Assembly: GCF_018812025.1 (NCBI RefSeq)
Contig: NC_063061.1
Span: 9,322,589 to 9,386,588, forward strand
Reading direction: 5' to 3'
Source: Megalobrama amblycephala
Taxonomy: Eukaryota; Chordata; Actinopteri; Cypriniformes; Xenocyprididae
Length of the DNA stretch: 64,000 nucleotides
The first letter of the stretch is position 1; the number at the start of each line of letters is the position of its first letter. The translations under genes and the position numbers were made by a program. Below, in pieces: positions 47,040 to 58,000 of the stretch. The notes beneath the pieces are model-generated. The model had not been told where the DNA came from. It ran no database searches and was given only the letters and a program-made list of their open reading frames with translations.

Positions 47040-49096
47040 TGTTTTTCTTTCTGTTGTAGTGTGCTGATCACTACTCATGAAGCGCAGAACAGCCAAAAAA
47101 CTGTCAGAGCGATTACGGCCCCATCGTAGAGAGCCTAATTTGCACCTCGTATTAGCCTCTGCGTTATGGGGGAAAGGTCTGATCTTCCCGTTTCCTGGTT
47201 CTGCTCATTGCTCTAAAGGTCAGGGGCATTGTGACAGAGCTCTAACACTAATCCCTGCTGTTACGCTCACATTAGTGACGCCTCAACTCAAGTCACAGGC
47301 TGGTAAAACAGGCTATATGGAATTCCACTGGAAGCAGGCCTCTACACTGCAGCTAAAATGGTCGCAAATGAGATAAAATATTGCTACAGTAGTTTATCAT
47401 GTTTCAGTTGTCTAATTCAAAATGAACTGGGAACTGTTATGTGTAATTGAAGATATATATTAATAACAGAGTTTTGTGGTAATAAATGGTATTTATTCTA
47501 AAAAGAAAATCAAACATTAAAAAAAGGTCATTTGTCATTGTTTAACATGGTGAGGTCTGACTGAAAATAATAAATATTTAAATGCTTTTGCATTCTCTCA
47601 CAAAAGTTTTGCATTTTCACCAGAAACTTTGTGTTTTGAGGAATGCAAACATTTTTGTGAGCAAATGTAAAACATGCAAAATAAATGGAAATAGGATTTT
47701 TCCTACCTCTCTTTTTTTTTTCCATCACCATGTCTATTTAGGGGCTCCACAATGTTGAATTCATTGCAAGGGAAACTTAGGGACTCCCCCAACCCCGCTC
47801 CTTCCAAATTGCCAGAAATATTCTGACAAAAAAAAGTGGCATTTACATTGGATTCCTTAGTCAATATTTAGGCTTGACTGTAAGTGTTTAAAAGTGCAAG
47901 AAAACGGATCTCTGTATGATTTCAAGATCAGTGCTTCTCAATTGGTGGGTCGTGGCTCAAAATGGCTTGGGATTGTTACTTTTGTACAATAAATAAATCC
48001 GGTTTTGTGTGTGCTCAATAATCACTTGATGGTCAAAAACAACCGATCTTGTATCAAGACAACTCAAGATCACTAAACTTTTCTCGAGTCACGAGTTACT
48101 TGATGTCTCACAAGATTTGACAACAGCATGCTCTACTCTGTCTCCAGATGTCGGCCTACAAAATAACAATTGATGTATTTGTCAGTCTAGTCTAAGGCTG
48201 CGTGTCTTTGATCTGCAGGTTTTGTAGATCTGACCTGGAGTTGAAAGTTACAGACTTTGAAACATGAGATGGGCCACAGATTTAGGGTGAAGTAGTGTCT
48301 GATTCAACCCGAGAAACCTACCATCACCCGGCGATGACCTCTCTACACTGTGAATGAACCCCGGTGCCGCCCCAAAGAAGAAAAAAAGATATCTACTCTG
48401 CGAACGCTTCAGCAGTGCTCTGTTACAGCACCGCTGTCAAAGCCAGAAGAAAAATGGAAGTCTCTTTATTTGCAGACTGTGAAATTGGCTATATAGGGGA
48501 AAAACATTTTGCTCATTTTCAGCGGAGCACTTTGCAGCCCGTTTCCACTGCATCTTCTGTAAACATATGTATTTATTCACCTTCCCCCAGCCCCACATTT
48601 CAATAAGATGTACGGCAGCGGGTCTTTAATTCGCCGTCAGACGTGTTGATAATAGGTCCCATTTATCAAATGCAACTTTTGGCCAGATTTGGGAGGCTAG
48701 CTTGGAGGGAAGGGGGAAAGACAGATGGAACAGGGATAAGAATGAAACTGTATGAGTGTGTGCAGAAAGGCTGTAAAGCGCAAATAGATCTCGGGGAACG
48801 GAAGCGTGAAAGGCGCATGAAAACATCAGTTTGTAATCTCACTCCTGAAAGAGTTGGACATCTTCAAAGGGACCCAATGAGATGTAAGGCAAGTTCAGGG
48901 ATTTACTCTGGTAGTTTTGCTGGGGTTCGGTCCCAGGAGAGAGAGGGGCCTCTGGACCATATGTACAGCACATGGCTGGTTGCATCTTCTCAACTGCGGC
49001 CATTTTTTACTTTTCGTTCAAATACTGAATGACTCATGTCGAGTTTTGGCTACAAAAGCCATAAATGTAGTGTATATACAGTATATGTAACTGCTT
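47040..49096. other. Intron segment with single-copy patches
   Basis: Lies in the intron between the last two coding exons. 47040-47370 and 48290-49040 are non-repetitive and moderately GC-rich. The 129-codon ORF at 48643-49032 is in the opposite orientation to the gene and lacks motifs. Confidence 0.3.
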
Positions 49097-49098
49097 AC

Positions 49099-49164
49099 CT
49101 TGTACAGCTGAGTTCTCCTGCTGGTTGCCATTATGTTCAGACTTCACCTCTGGTATCACTGCCT
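49099..49164 (-). CDS. dach2: Dachshund-family coding exon (second from last): variable acidic linker
   Basis: This 66-nt exon is too short for ordinary ORF detection. I found it from the family exon structure and its splice sites: TTTTAG acceptor at 49165-49166 and AAG|GTAAGC donor at 49097-49098. With the split glutamate codon it reads EAVIPEVKSEHNGNQQENSA and then VQ. It occupies the same place as the human segments that I remember as IPDIEIENNG (DACH2) and LTPEIEADRSGG (DACH1), and the 66-nt size fits that spacing. The IPE.K.E.NG pattern is nearer to DACH2. It enters and leaves in phase 1. It is separated from the previous exon by 3437 bp carrying an hAT-type element, a TTAA MITE and a foldback. 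Confidence 0.82.
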
Positions 49165-49258
49165 CTAAAACCAAATACGTCACACATTTAGAGCTCTCAC
49201 TACATGTACTTTAGCAGTAAAACACGCCATTGGAATCTTTGTCTCAAATAAATATATT

Positions 49259-49261
<3 letters not shown>

Positions 49262-49311
<50 letters not shown>
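49262..49311. repeat. (TA)n microsatellite, 50 bp
   Basis: Perfect TA run about 100 bp upstream (in gene orientation) of the 66-nt dachshund exon. Confidence 0.95.
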
Positions 49312-49317
<6 letters not shown>

Positions 49318-49654
49318 ATGGAGTTGCACCATCTGACATTTTCCAACCTGAACTAGACTTATTGACCCTAATCCAAAGTCACAAGGGTCTTCTGGAGTCC
49401 TCTCAGAGGCAATATTTTCTGTTTTATTTTATTTTTTCTGCATGTTTCTGCACATTGGTTGCACCACATGACTTTGATTTGATGGTCAACAACTGAAATA
49501 TTTATAAACTTCACTGCTATTTTTGTAATAAGATTTTTACTTTATGTCCCAACAATATCAACATGAATTGCTGAAAATAATAAAGCCCCTATTTATCTAT
49601 TTAAAGTGGGCATCATGTCATTTAACTTAAACATGAAAAAAGCATAGACTCGTG

Positions 49655-49712
49655 AGAATAGACTTCTTTCAAAAATCTTTCCAACCCCAAACTTTTGAAT
49701 GGTATTACGTAT
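49655..49712 (+). repeat. Fragment of dispersed repeat family D (3' end)
   Basis: GACTTCTTTCAAAAATCTTT then CCCCAAACTTTTGAATGGTA matches the end of family D. Confidence 0.5.
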
Positions 49713-49769
49713 TAATAAATATATGAAAGTAAATAGATTTTTGTTTTTATTTCATGTTGCCTACCTAGT

Positions 49770-50240
49770 TCAGTTTAGCTGAACTGCATTTGGAAATAAT
49801 CTCCACAACAAAGGCAGCGTCGCACGGATAAACAAAAGAGGAAGTAGCGTTATCTGAGGAGAGATGTGACGTAACAGCAGACGTTCACAATAGGGATCTT
49901 TTTCTAGCATTGCCCTCAGATGAAAGGCAAAAACAAAAGGCATTTCTCCTAATGAATTCACGTCTAATCAGCCTTGGCCTAATAATTGCCCCAGCACTCA
50001 TGAAAATACTTGCAGATGTCTTGAACATGTTTTTTTTTCCTCCATTCAAATTCTGCTTCTGTTAAGATATTCACAATTAAACAAGTGTAATCAAAACAAC
50101 AGCGAGCGATTAGGAAAATGGTTTGGCCTTGATAAGTGTGCGCATTTAAAGCGTTTATGATAAACATCAGGCTCCATTTCCTCAGCTGAGATTATGACGC
50201 TAATGCATCGCTAATAGTTATGACTGAGACGGAAATACCA
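49770..50240. other. Intron segment, possible conserved element
   Basis: Non-repetitive DNA with CCTAATGAATTCACGTCTAA, TCAGCCTTGGCCTAATAATT and TGACGCTAATGCATCGCTAA. The dense homeodomain-like words and absence of repeats make it an enhancer candidate; inference only. Confidence 0.25.
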
Positions 50241-50439
50241 ATATCAGCACCAATTAAAAAAATATGAGAAAGAACAGAAGGTTGAACGAAATATTGATGG
50301 ACAAACAGATGAAAGCTCTGAATAGGCAGATCTTTAAAGATAGTGTGAGAGAGTATCACAGGATAGACTGTAAAGAGAAATCATGTATGCCTGTGTGTGT
50401 GTCAAAACAAGGTGTGACCTGACAAGTTTCCAGTGTTAA

Positions 50440-50666
50440 AGGGTTAGTTCACCCAAAAATGAAAATTCTGTCATTAATTACTTACCCTCATGTCGTTCCA
50501 AACCTGTAAGACCTTTGTTCATCTTCGGAACACGAATTAAGATATTATTAGATATCAAAAATAACTTAATTTGTGTTCCGAAGATGAACAAAGGTCATAC
50601 AGATTTGGACCGACATGAGGATGAGTAATTAATGACAGAAATGTCATTTTTTGTTGAACCAACCCT
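50440..50666. mobile_element. Near-palindromic TTAA-flanked MITE (227 bp)
   Basis: TTAA at 50436-50439 and 50667-50670 flank arms starting AGGGTTAGTTCACCCAAAAA and ending with the inverse. Almost the whole element folds: TTGTTCATCTTCGGAACACG pairs with its near inverse around a short AT-rich centre. Relatives: 15730-16144, 26091-26875 and 56765-57500. Confidence 0.88.
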
Positions 50667-50900
50667 TTAAGTCAATATTCTGTTGTCAAAGAAAGCAACA
50701 TAATCACAGCCAAATATAACACATTTGATAAAATGTACAATTGACCTTAAACCAAACCACAAAGCATATTATAAGAAAATATGAAAAAAGAGAATGGTAA
50801 AAAGCCTAAATTCTTATAGCTGCTCAAGTAATCAAAAAAGACATAAACAAAACACACTCCGTCCGAGGTGCAGTTCAAGAGAGATAAATCTAAATGTACA

Positions 50901-51024
50901 TGAGATTTGACTGCACACTCACTTGCAAAACGTTTTTATTAACCAACGTTTCGGCACAAAGCCTTTGTCAAGGTATCATACCTTAATAAAAACTTTTTGC
51001 AAGTGAGTGTGCAGTCAAATCTCA
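50901..51024. repeat. Hairpin with 42-bp arms and hammerhead-like core
   Basis: The arms 50901-50942 and 50983-51024 are inverse with one mismatch (TGAGATTTGACTGCACACTC..). The 40-bp loop reads, on the minus strand, TTGACAAAGGCTTTGTGCCG then AAACGTT, which resembles the CUGANGA / GGC-GCC stem / GAAAC core of hammerhead ribozymes found in Penelope-like retroelements. Confidence 0.6.
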
Positions 51025-51311
51025 TTTATATTTGGATTATTTTAACGCCCATTAAGCATTGAGAAATTAATTAAATCACTAACAACTGTATAATATAATC
51101 CACTGAATGTCATTCATTAAAAACAATATATTTGACGTTTATTTTGAAAATATGTAAGTTTAGGGAAAATGACTCAGTTGACATTTGCAATGGTTCATGG
51201 GAGTGGGCTGCTGAGCACTTTTGGCATGGTAACAGTGACTTCTCTGATTGGTGGATCTTTCTTTCAGGGTTGCGTCCAACAATATTCATATTTTAATGAT
51301 ATATTATGAAT

Positions 51312-52349
51312 TAGGGCTGGGTATTGACACAATTTCCACGATTTGATTAGATTTCTATTCACATGCTTGCGATTCGATTCAATTACGATTTTGATTCAAT
51401 TCGATTCGATATCGATTATTTTGGATGTAGTATTTCAGTTACAGTACATGGCACATTTTCTAGAGGAAAAATAATCTCTCAACTAATGTTGTAAACATGG
51501 GAGTCAGTTGGTACTACATTATTATTGTTAAAATTAACTTATTTATAATTAACTTATTTATATACAAACACTTAAATTACACTCAGTAATGTTTTTTTAT
51601 AATAACTAAAGTTTAGAATTACATAATCATATTTCTCCAATTGTTTTTATATATATATAGACATATATATAATATATACACATTTAAATTGTGGCTGTCA
51701 TAAGTGATTTATTCAAACATGCATGAAATATTGAAGAACATTAAAAATTATAATGAATATGTAACGGTGCATAGCTATATTTATCAGAATGCTGCTTTCT
51801 AGAGTTCACTTTTCTAGCTGACTAATGAGTTTATCACTGAATATGTTTTTCTGAGGTAAATGTGACATTACGTGACATTGTTTACAAGCTGTTTTATTGA
51901 CATCTTTCCGAGGTTGAAACATTGATTGAGCTATTACACGAGACATGATACAGATTTCGGTAAGATGTACTGTATCTTTTAACATACCTTCAGATGTTTA
52001 GTCGTGTTTATTTCGCGCTGTAACTGGTATTAAAGCGGAGAGGATGTTCACATGCGCTCATGCTGCCGCTTCTCTTTAACTGAGGTGCTAAAGCGATCTG
52101 TCACGCCACATTAAACAGCGCCAAAACGGTATTTATTTTTTGAATCTCGTAATAAGATGGACGTCATTTGAAATCTGAGACTTTGCTTCATATCAAAAGT
52201 AACAAAGCACAAAGATTATTGTGTTCTGTTCATTCATCAACTGAGAACAGACTAGACTAATTGATTTTTGGGATTTAAGAATCGATATCGGTTCATAAAA
52301 ATAAGAATCGATTAAAATCGAGAAATCTGTATTTTTTTACCCAGCCCTA
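51312..52349. mobile_element. hAT-type element with 8-bp target duplication
   Basis: Termini TAGGGCTGGGTATTGACAC and inverse TAGGGCTGGGTAAAAAA; flanks TTATGAAT (51304-51311) and TTACGAAT (52350-52357), 7 of 8 identical. Subterminal ATTCGATTCGATATCGATTA words recur inverted near the right end (AATCGATATCGGTTC). No transposase ORF in 1038 bp. Confidence 0.88.
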
Positions 52350-52601
52350 TTACGAATACTGTAATATGCTAAATGCAAACAAGTGTTTTGGCATCTACAA
52401 AAGCAAATATTGATCAACAAATTCTAAACTCACGGTAGAAAAAATTGAGACTTTTACTTCAGGAATGTTTTCAACCTGTTGATCTCATGACTACATGGAG
52501 CAGGATTTGGACCAGTGAGATTTCACCATGGGCTTGTCATTTATTGCGTCAAATCTAGTTAGGACACTAGTTAGTCTAGGTGTCAAAAAGCTGAACCCCA
52601 C

Positions 52602-52748
52602 CGTTGAGACTCATGCGGAGACTCTCGGGAGATGTGGCCTGTTTGAGAGCCTGTTCCACCTGCTCTCTCCTCTTAGACTCAAACTCCAGAGCCTCCTGCA
52701 GTTTCCTCTTTGCCTTCTTTTCCTTCTTCAGACGCTTCTGAATAGTGG
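52602..52748 (-). CDS. dach2: Dachshund-family coding exon (third from last): C-terminal helix of DACHbox-C
   Basis: The exon completes the split alanine codon and reads ATIQKRLKKEKKAKRKLQEA, then LEFESKRREQVEQALKQATS, then PESLRMSLN. The lysine-rich RLKKEKK..KRKLQEALEFE..RREQ block is a signature of the dachshund family. It is 147 nt, enters in phase 1 and leaves in phase 1. The acceptor is CCCTCAG ending at 52749. The donor at 52600-52601 is G|GTGGGG: GT is present but the rest is weak (see findings). It is accepted because it alone gives the phase and residue (E after N) expected from the family alignment. The intron to the previous exon is 1601 bp. Confidence 0.9.
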
Positions 52749-53086
52749 CTGAGGGAGACAAGAAAAAGGTTTGAACAAACATTCAAACGTAAAACACTTC
52801 GCTCGTTCAGCATGGTGTCTGAAAACACAAGGAGACGCCAGCACACACTCGCGTTCACACATTAGAGACTTGAAAGTGCTCATTAGCACTAGCAAAACAA
52901 AAACATATGGTGCGCTACGTGCAACAGCTTTCAGAAAGGATATGTAAAATTGCAAGGTTTTTAGATGTTCAAAGTAATAAACTAATGGAAATATGGCCTA
53001 GCTGGTGGTGTTTGCTTGGGCATCACTATTACTATTACTCATATTCAGAGGGTTAAGGCTTTGTTCAAATCACTAACCCTACAATC

Positions 53087-53257
53087 TTAAAAATAAAAGT
53101 TCTAAAAGGAGGTTTTCACAGCGATGCAATAGAAGAACCATTTTTTTTCTTGGCATGAAGTTGCTGGTTTTCACTATAAAGAACCTCTTGTACAATGTTA
53201 AAGGTTCTACACAGAACCATTGATGCCATTTGAGAACCTTTATTTGTAAGAGTCTAA
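53087..53257. repeat. Small MITE with AGGTTCT-type inverted ends
   Basis: TCTTAAAAATAAAAGTTCT on the left and GAACCTTTATTTGTAAGAGT on the right are inverse; the interior has paired AGAACC/GGTTCT words. Confidence 0.6.
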
Positions 53258-53489
53258 CAAGGAGTAATCAAGTTAAACCTATCAATTCACATTTATGGGA
53301 CAACACAACAGCTGTACACACACCTCACGCCAACACATCATGTTCACACAGCACAATGTTTTCGCACAGCACAATCTCTGAATATGTGCAAACATAATCA
53401 ACTCTGTGTATATGTGGATTCACAGCAATTAACAGCCTTTTGAAACACTCAGAGTCTGGCAGAAGACCTTAAAACAAGCTCCTGGCGTG

Positions 53490-53880
53490 TTCGCTCGCTT
53501 ACAGCGTTAAATGTATGTCCCTTCCTCCTCGCACCTCTAATTACTTGCCTTTGATTGGCCAAATCATCCACCATATAACAGTGCGCATTAAAATAACATG
53601 AAATGCTGTAACAGCCATGGCTAATAAATTATTGAGGTGTTTGTACATATTGTCAGAGTTGTTATCCAGCTGAATAATTGGCTTAATTTCTTGGCGCAAA
53701 CGGCAGGAGTTGAATTGGCAGTAAATCCACTAGTGACACGGATTGGTTGCGATGAAGGGAGAGAACCGGCGGCATACGCTGAGCTTTTTCTGAGTGTTCG
53801 TCATGCGCTAATGTGTTTACTAAAAGAAAATGAAGATCATCGTGAGACCAGTGGATTTCCATGACTTTTTCAGTCATTTG
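53490..53880. other. Intron segment, possible conserved element
   Basis: Non-repetitive DNA with CTCTAATTACTTGCCTTTGA, TTGGCCAAATCATCC and GCTAATAAATTATTGAGG, between the DACHbox-C exons. Candidate regulatory DNA by composition only. Confidence 0.25.
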
Positions 53881-54349
53881 TGAATACTGGATAACTGGAC
53901 TTAATTTAAACAATTTATAAATGTATTTATGAATAAATAATTACTATTTAATGGCTATAAATATTTATTATAATTACATAAATAATATTATAAATATTTA
54001 ATATATTTATTTTTAAAAAAGTCATATAATTACTATAGAAACTTCCATTAATTTTTCATAATTTTTTAATGATTTATATGACTGGGGGAACTCTGGACCT
54101 AAAATATAACTATTATGTCATGTATTAAATACTGTAAAAATTAAATATTATATACTGTAAAAGATTATTGTAGTGCCTTCTACTTCAATGTAAAACGTTT
54201 AATTCATGTTTTACTTGCTTGTCTCTTTGTAATCAATTGTGAAATTTACCAGGAAATTTTGACTGAACATTTTTTTCAGCATATGACGATGATAGTTAAA
54301 TTATGAACCACCCAAACGCCCTTAAGCTTAATCAGGTGTGTGCACGTAC

Positions 54350-54497
54350 CTCGGCTGTGCAGTTCAGAGGTGAGTTGTCTCTCCAGACTCTCTCTCATCT
54401 CTCTTTCTCTGTACAGCTCCATCTTTAACTCCTTGCGTTCCTGTTGCACCTGTTTCTCCTGCACACGGGCATTATCCACAGCCACCTTCAGAAGACC
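54350..54497 (-). CDS. dach2: Dachshund-family coding exon (fourth from last): DACHbox-C coiled coil
   Basis: The translation begins GLLKVAVDNARVQEKQVQ and runs through a highly charged helix (QERKELKMELYREREMRESL) to QLTSELHSR plus one base of the next codon. This is the DACHbox-C coiled coil, rich in E, K, R and Q with leucine spacing. The exon is 148 nt, enters in phase 0 and leaves in phase 1. The acceptor is GGCTCAG at 54498-54500 and the donor is G|GTACGT at 54348-54349. The intron to the previous exon is only 538 bp. The motif LYRERE followed by LERQL is closer to my memory of human DACH2 than of DACH1, which has a diverged form there. Reading past the donor gives only a short non-homologous tail, so the splice call is firm. 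Confidence 0.9.
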
Positions 54498-55035
54498 CTG
54501 AGCCGCCAACACAACACAAGACACAGTCGATTTTAATACACAGATAAACATCCACAGTTGCCTTATGCAACACGCATATACTTTAAAGCAGCGGTTCTCA
54601 AGCAGAGGGCCGGGGCCCACTAGAGGTCCTCAGCAAACTTCCAAAGGGGTTGCAGGGTAACTTAATTATATCAATGTATTAATTTATATAATTATCAATA
54701 TATTAAAACAATCTAACTTAATTAAAATGATACAAACATACAATCAAGATGTAAACTGAAATCACAAAATCAATTGTGGTCAATCAATCTACCCATATTG
54801 ACTCTCCCAGTTTCTGTTAATAAGATTTTATAGTAAACATCCATAAGTATTTTGAAGCTATACAATGGATTTGTGTGAGGAACACACTGAAATTTAAATC
54901 ATTCACTGGCAATCTTGTCAGACATGGGTCAGAATTACAGTATATGGGTTTGGAACATAAGTAGATTATGACATTTAATTTTGGACTGAACTATTCCTTA
55001 CAAACTTACGCTAACAAAACACACACTGAATGTAC

Positions 55036-55181
55036 CTGGATGTTAGTGAGCAATGTCTCCACGGAAGAGAGGCCATCTGCAAACAGGAAGGGGGCGGGGA
55101 AGCCTGGAGGAAGAGTCTGAGTGCCCAGAGGAAGCTTCTCGAACCCTGTCTTCTGCATGGGCAAAGCTAACTGAGCCTCAT
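55036..55181 (-). CDS. dach2: Dachshund-family coding exon (fifth from last): linker and start of DACHbox-C
   Basis: This minus-strand exon encodes 48 complete residues, EAQLALPMQK... through ...FADGLSSVETLLTNIQ. The final stretch matches what I remember of the strongly conserved DACH1/DACH2 segment just before the C-terminal coiled coil. The acceptor is the AG at 55182-55183 and the donor is CAG|GTACAT at 55034-55035. The exon is 146 nt, begins with two bases of a split codon and ends in phase 0, as the next exon needs. DACH proteins are nuclear transcriptional cofactors that work with SIX and EYA proteins in eye, muscle, limb and ear development; the C-terminal DACHbox-C contributes to EYA interaction. 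The preceding exon is not visible and must lie beyond 64000 or be too short for me to recognise. Paralogue: DACH2-like, with some uncertainty. Confidence 0.88.
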
Positions 55182-56764
55182 CTGGCAAAACACAGAACAT
55201 AATATGAATATGTTGTGAATAGTCACACCAGTGTTTTATGACTGTCGACATTTTATGACGGTCCCGTTTTTCGTGGTTTTTTGAAGCTTTGATTGTGTTT
55301 CTATTATAGTGTGCAATATAACATGTGTTCATGTTTCGCGTGTAAAAAAAACACAGTATTTTTTACATAATTTACTGTATACCGCTGTTTCTACTGTCAT
55401 AAAAACGGGCTGATGACTTCCTTGTTCTATGAAGTCCCTCCTTCAGAAATACGTAACGAGTTCTGATTGTGCCAGCGGTTCCTGTGTTGTGATTCGACAG
55501 CAGTTTAGCGAACCTTGCCCAGAAAGGTCACGCCTCTTACCATAACGTGGAGATGCACGCGCTCAGTGTTATTGTAAACATGTCTTTAATTTTACCCTAT
55601 CAATTTGAGCCGGAATCAGACCCGGTGATTGGACTGCGGGATGAAAATAACAGCGTTTCGACGACATGGCGACAAACACACTCTACAAACGCAACTCTTG
55701 TGTATTCCTGTGGGCGGAGGTTAGTCAAAAAACTGTTTTAGTGACGTCATTAAAGAAGGAAGTAGAGGGATGTAGTCCAAACTGGCCGTTCGATGTAGGC
55801 GACTTCTGTTAAATAAAATATCTCGCTTGGCATTGAACTTTGAGCTTTAAAATTTTACAGATTTTATTTATACTCTAACAACAACATTACACACTAACTA
55901 CAGTTTGAAACATGGGATCACGAAGAAGGGGACCTTTAACACATGTGCCTTAATGAGCATTTACAATTTACATTTAATTTATTGTTATTCAATTTGGCAT
56001 CATAACTGTTTTATTTTGTTCTGTGTAAAATAGTGGTTGACTGACTTTTTTTTTTTTTTTTTTTTTGATGGCCAATGCAACATTTTTAGAGAGCAGGATG
56101 ACTAAAAGCTTATATATATGATATCAGAGTATTTTATTTAAAGCTAGTAAAAATCACACGCTGCAATTTAAATTTATACTTATTTATTTTACATAATATT
56201 TACTAAATTAGAAATAAATTAGTTGAAAATAAATCATTATGGAAAAAAAATAATTGGAATGTGATGGAAAAATAAACCTCTAAAATACATATTTATTCTT
56301 TAAATAGCAACTTCTTGATTCTGTAATCTTATTATAGTGTTTTTCACAAATGAATTGTTAAAAGTAAATGAAGTAAACACTGGCAAACGCTATAAAAAAT
56401 TTACGCGAGGGTCAGTATACAGTGAAATTCGCGAGCACTGTACGCGCACCGCCAGATTTTTGTAACCTCGCAGGTCGCATCTGCGCATTTAATTTTTTTT
56501 TGTAGTAATTACTTTATCCACAAGGTGGCAACCATGCACTGGGGGCGTCGATTCACAAGGTATTGAACAGAACAGACCGAACGCATGCAAGCTACAGCGA
56601 CAATGGAGGCCTACATAGACGAGAGATTAGAAAGAGGTTAGAAAGTACCCTCATTTGTACAACTCTAGCATGAAAGAATACAAAGATGTTTACATGGGCT
56701 GTAACTTGTAGCGAGAGATTGCTCAAAACTGTGCACGCGTCGAGCGCCTGTGTACGCATATGAG

Positions 56765-57500
56765 TCAAGATATTTTATTTTTGATAAAATCCGCTGGCTC
56801 GGTGCGCCTTCCATTGCCAGCAAGACAATTAACACTTTCAGATGCCCAGAAAGATACTAAAGTCGTTTAATTTAAAACAGTTCATGTGACTACAGTGGTT
56901 CAACCTTAATGTTATGAAGTGACGAGAATACTTTTCGTGCGACAAAAAAACTAAATAACGACTTTATTCAACAATATCTAGTGATGGGCGATTTCAAAAT
57001 CGAAATTTCAAAATTTCGAATCAGTGGTTCGGAGCGTGTACACGTAAGTCACGTGATTTCAGTAAATGAGGCTTTGTTACATCATAATTGTTTCAAAATT
57101 TCAATGGTTCACCACTGGGGGCGTGACTTTGGCAGTTTGATACACGCTCCAAACCACTGATTCAAAACTAAAGATTCGTAAAGCTTCGAAGCTTCATGAA
57201 GCAGTGTTTTAAAATCGCCCATCACTAGATACTGTTAAAAAGTCATTATTTTGTTTTTTTTGGCGCACAAAAAGTATTCTCGTCACTTCATTAAGGTTGA
57301 ACCACTGTAGTCACATGAACTGTTTTAAATATGTCTTTAGTAGCTTTCTGTGCATTGAAAGTGTTAATGGAGGGCGCACTGAGCCATCGGATTTTATCAA
57401 AAATATCTTAATTTGTGTTCCGAAGATGAACGAAAGTCTTATGGGTGTGGGGTGAGTAATTAATGACAGAATTTTCATTTTTGGGTGAACTAACCCTTTA
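56765..57500. repeat. Degraded foldback MITE of the TTAA group
   Basis: The right end TTTTCATTTTTGGGTGAACT plus AACCCTTTA is intact (57468-57499); the left end is lost. The arms share segments such as TGACTACAGTGGTTCAACCT with the inverse arm, and AAAGCTTCGAAGC. It is related to 26091-26875. Confidence 0.65.
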
Positions 57501-57589
57501 CGTGACAATTTTTTTCATTGTAGTGACAAACCTATTCCAAGTAAATTGTGTCATTTCTGTGTCACCAAGCAGAATTAAAAAAGATTGTT

Positions 57590-58000
57590 TACAATCTGGT
57601 ATCTCAAATATCCCCCCCCCCTCTCTACCATTGGCCAAACAAACAGATAACCCCACCCCCAAACTCATACCATTGGTTGAGTTGTTGCTGTGCTGGGATG
57701 GTCAGGACACTCAAACAAACAGAGCAATCTTTAAATGCTGCCACAGTTATAAAATCAACCTATAAACTGCCCACTTATAGTCCCTGCATAACAAACTGGG
57801 ACAAAAGAAAGCATTTTAATCTCAAAAAAATGATACTTCACCATGAAGTGAGTTACAAATTTGTTTCAAAGAGGATGAACTGGCTACGATCAAAGCGAGA
57901 CTCGACCGTACACTCAGAAACAGTAAACGCGAATATCACTCAGCGGGGAGAATATAAACCGAGTGAGCACTTCACCGTGTATTTCTGATGAAACAGAAAG
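57590..58000. repeat. Probable dispersed repeat
   Basis: ACCATTGGCCAAACAAACAG and GTTGAGTTGTTGCTGTGCTG are phrases I associate with a common cyprinid repeat. The 146-codon ORF across it is not protein-like. Boundaries are uncertain and no second copy is present here. Confidence 0.35.

Noticed and set aside
48643..49032. 129-codon ORF near the 66-nt dachshund exon
   Set aside because: Plus strand, opposite to the gene; no motif. It overlaps non-repetitive DNA, which is why it stays open.
40519..49096. An alternative DACH2-type last exon (..YYCLEM..) in the final intron
   Set aside because: I looked for it on the minus strand and found no match with a usable acceptor; a diverged version could be missed.
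57548..57988. 146-codon ORF on the plus strand
   Set aside because: Overlaps a probable dispersed repeat and another ORF in a second frame; low-complexity, no family motif, opposite to the host gene.
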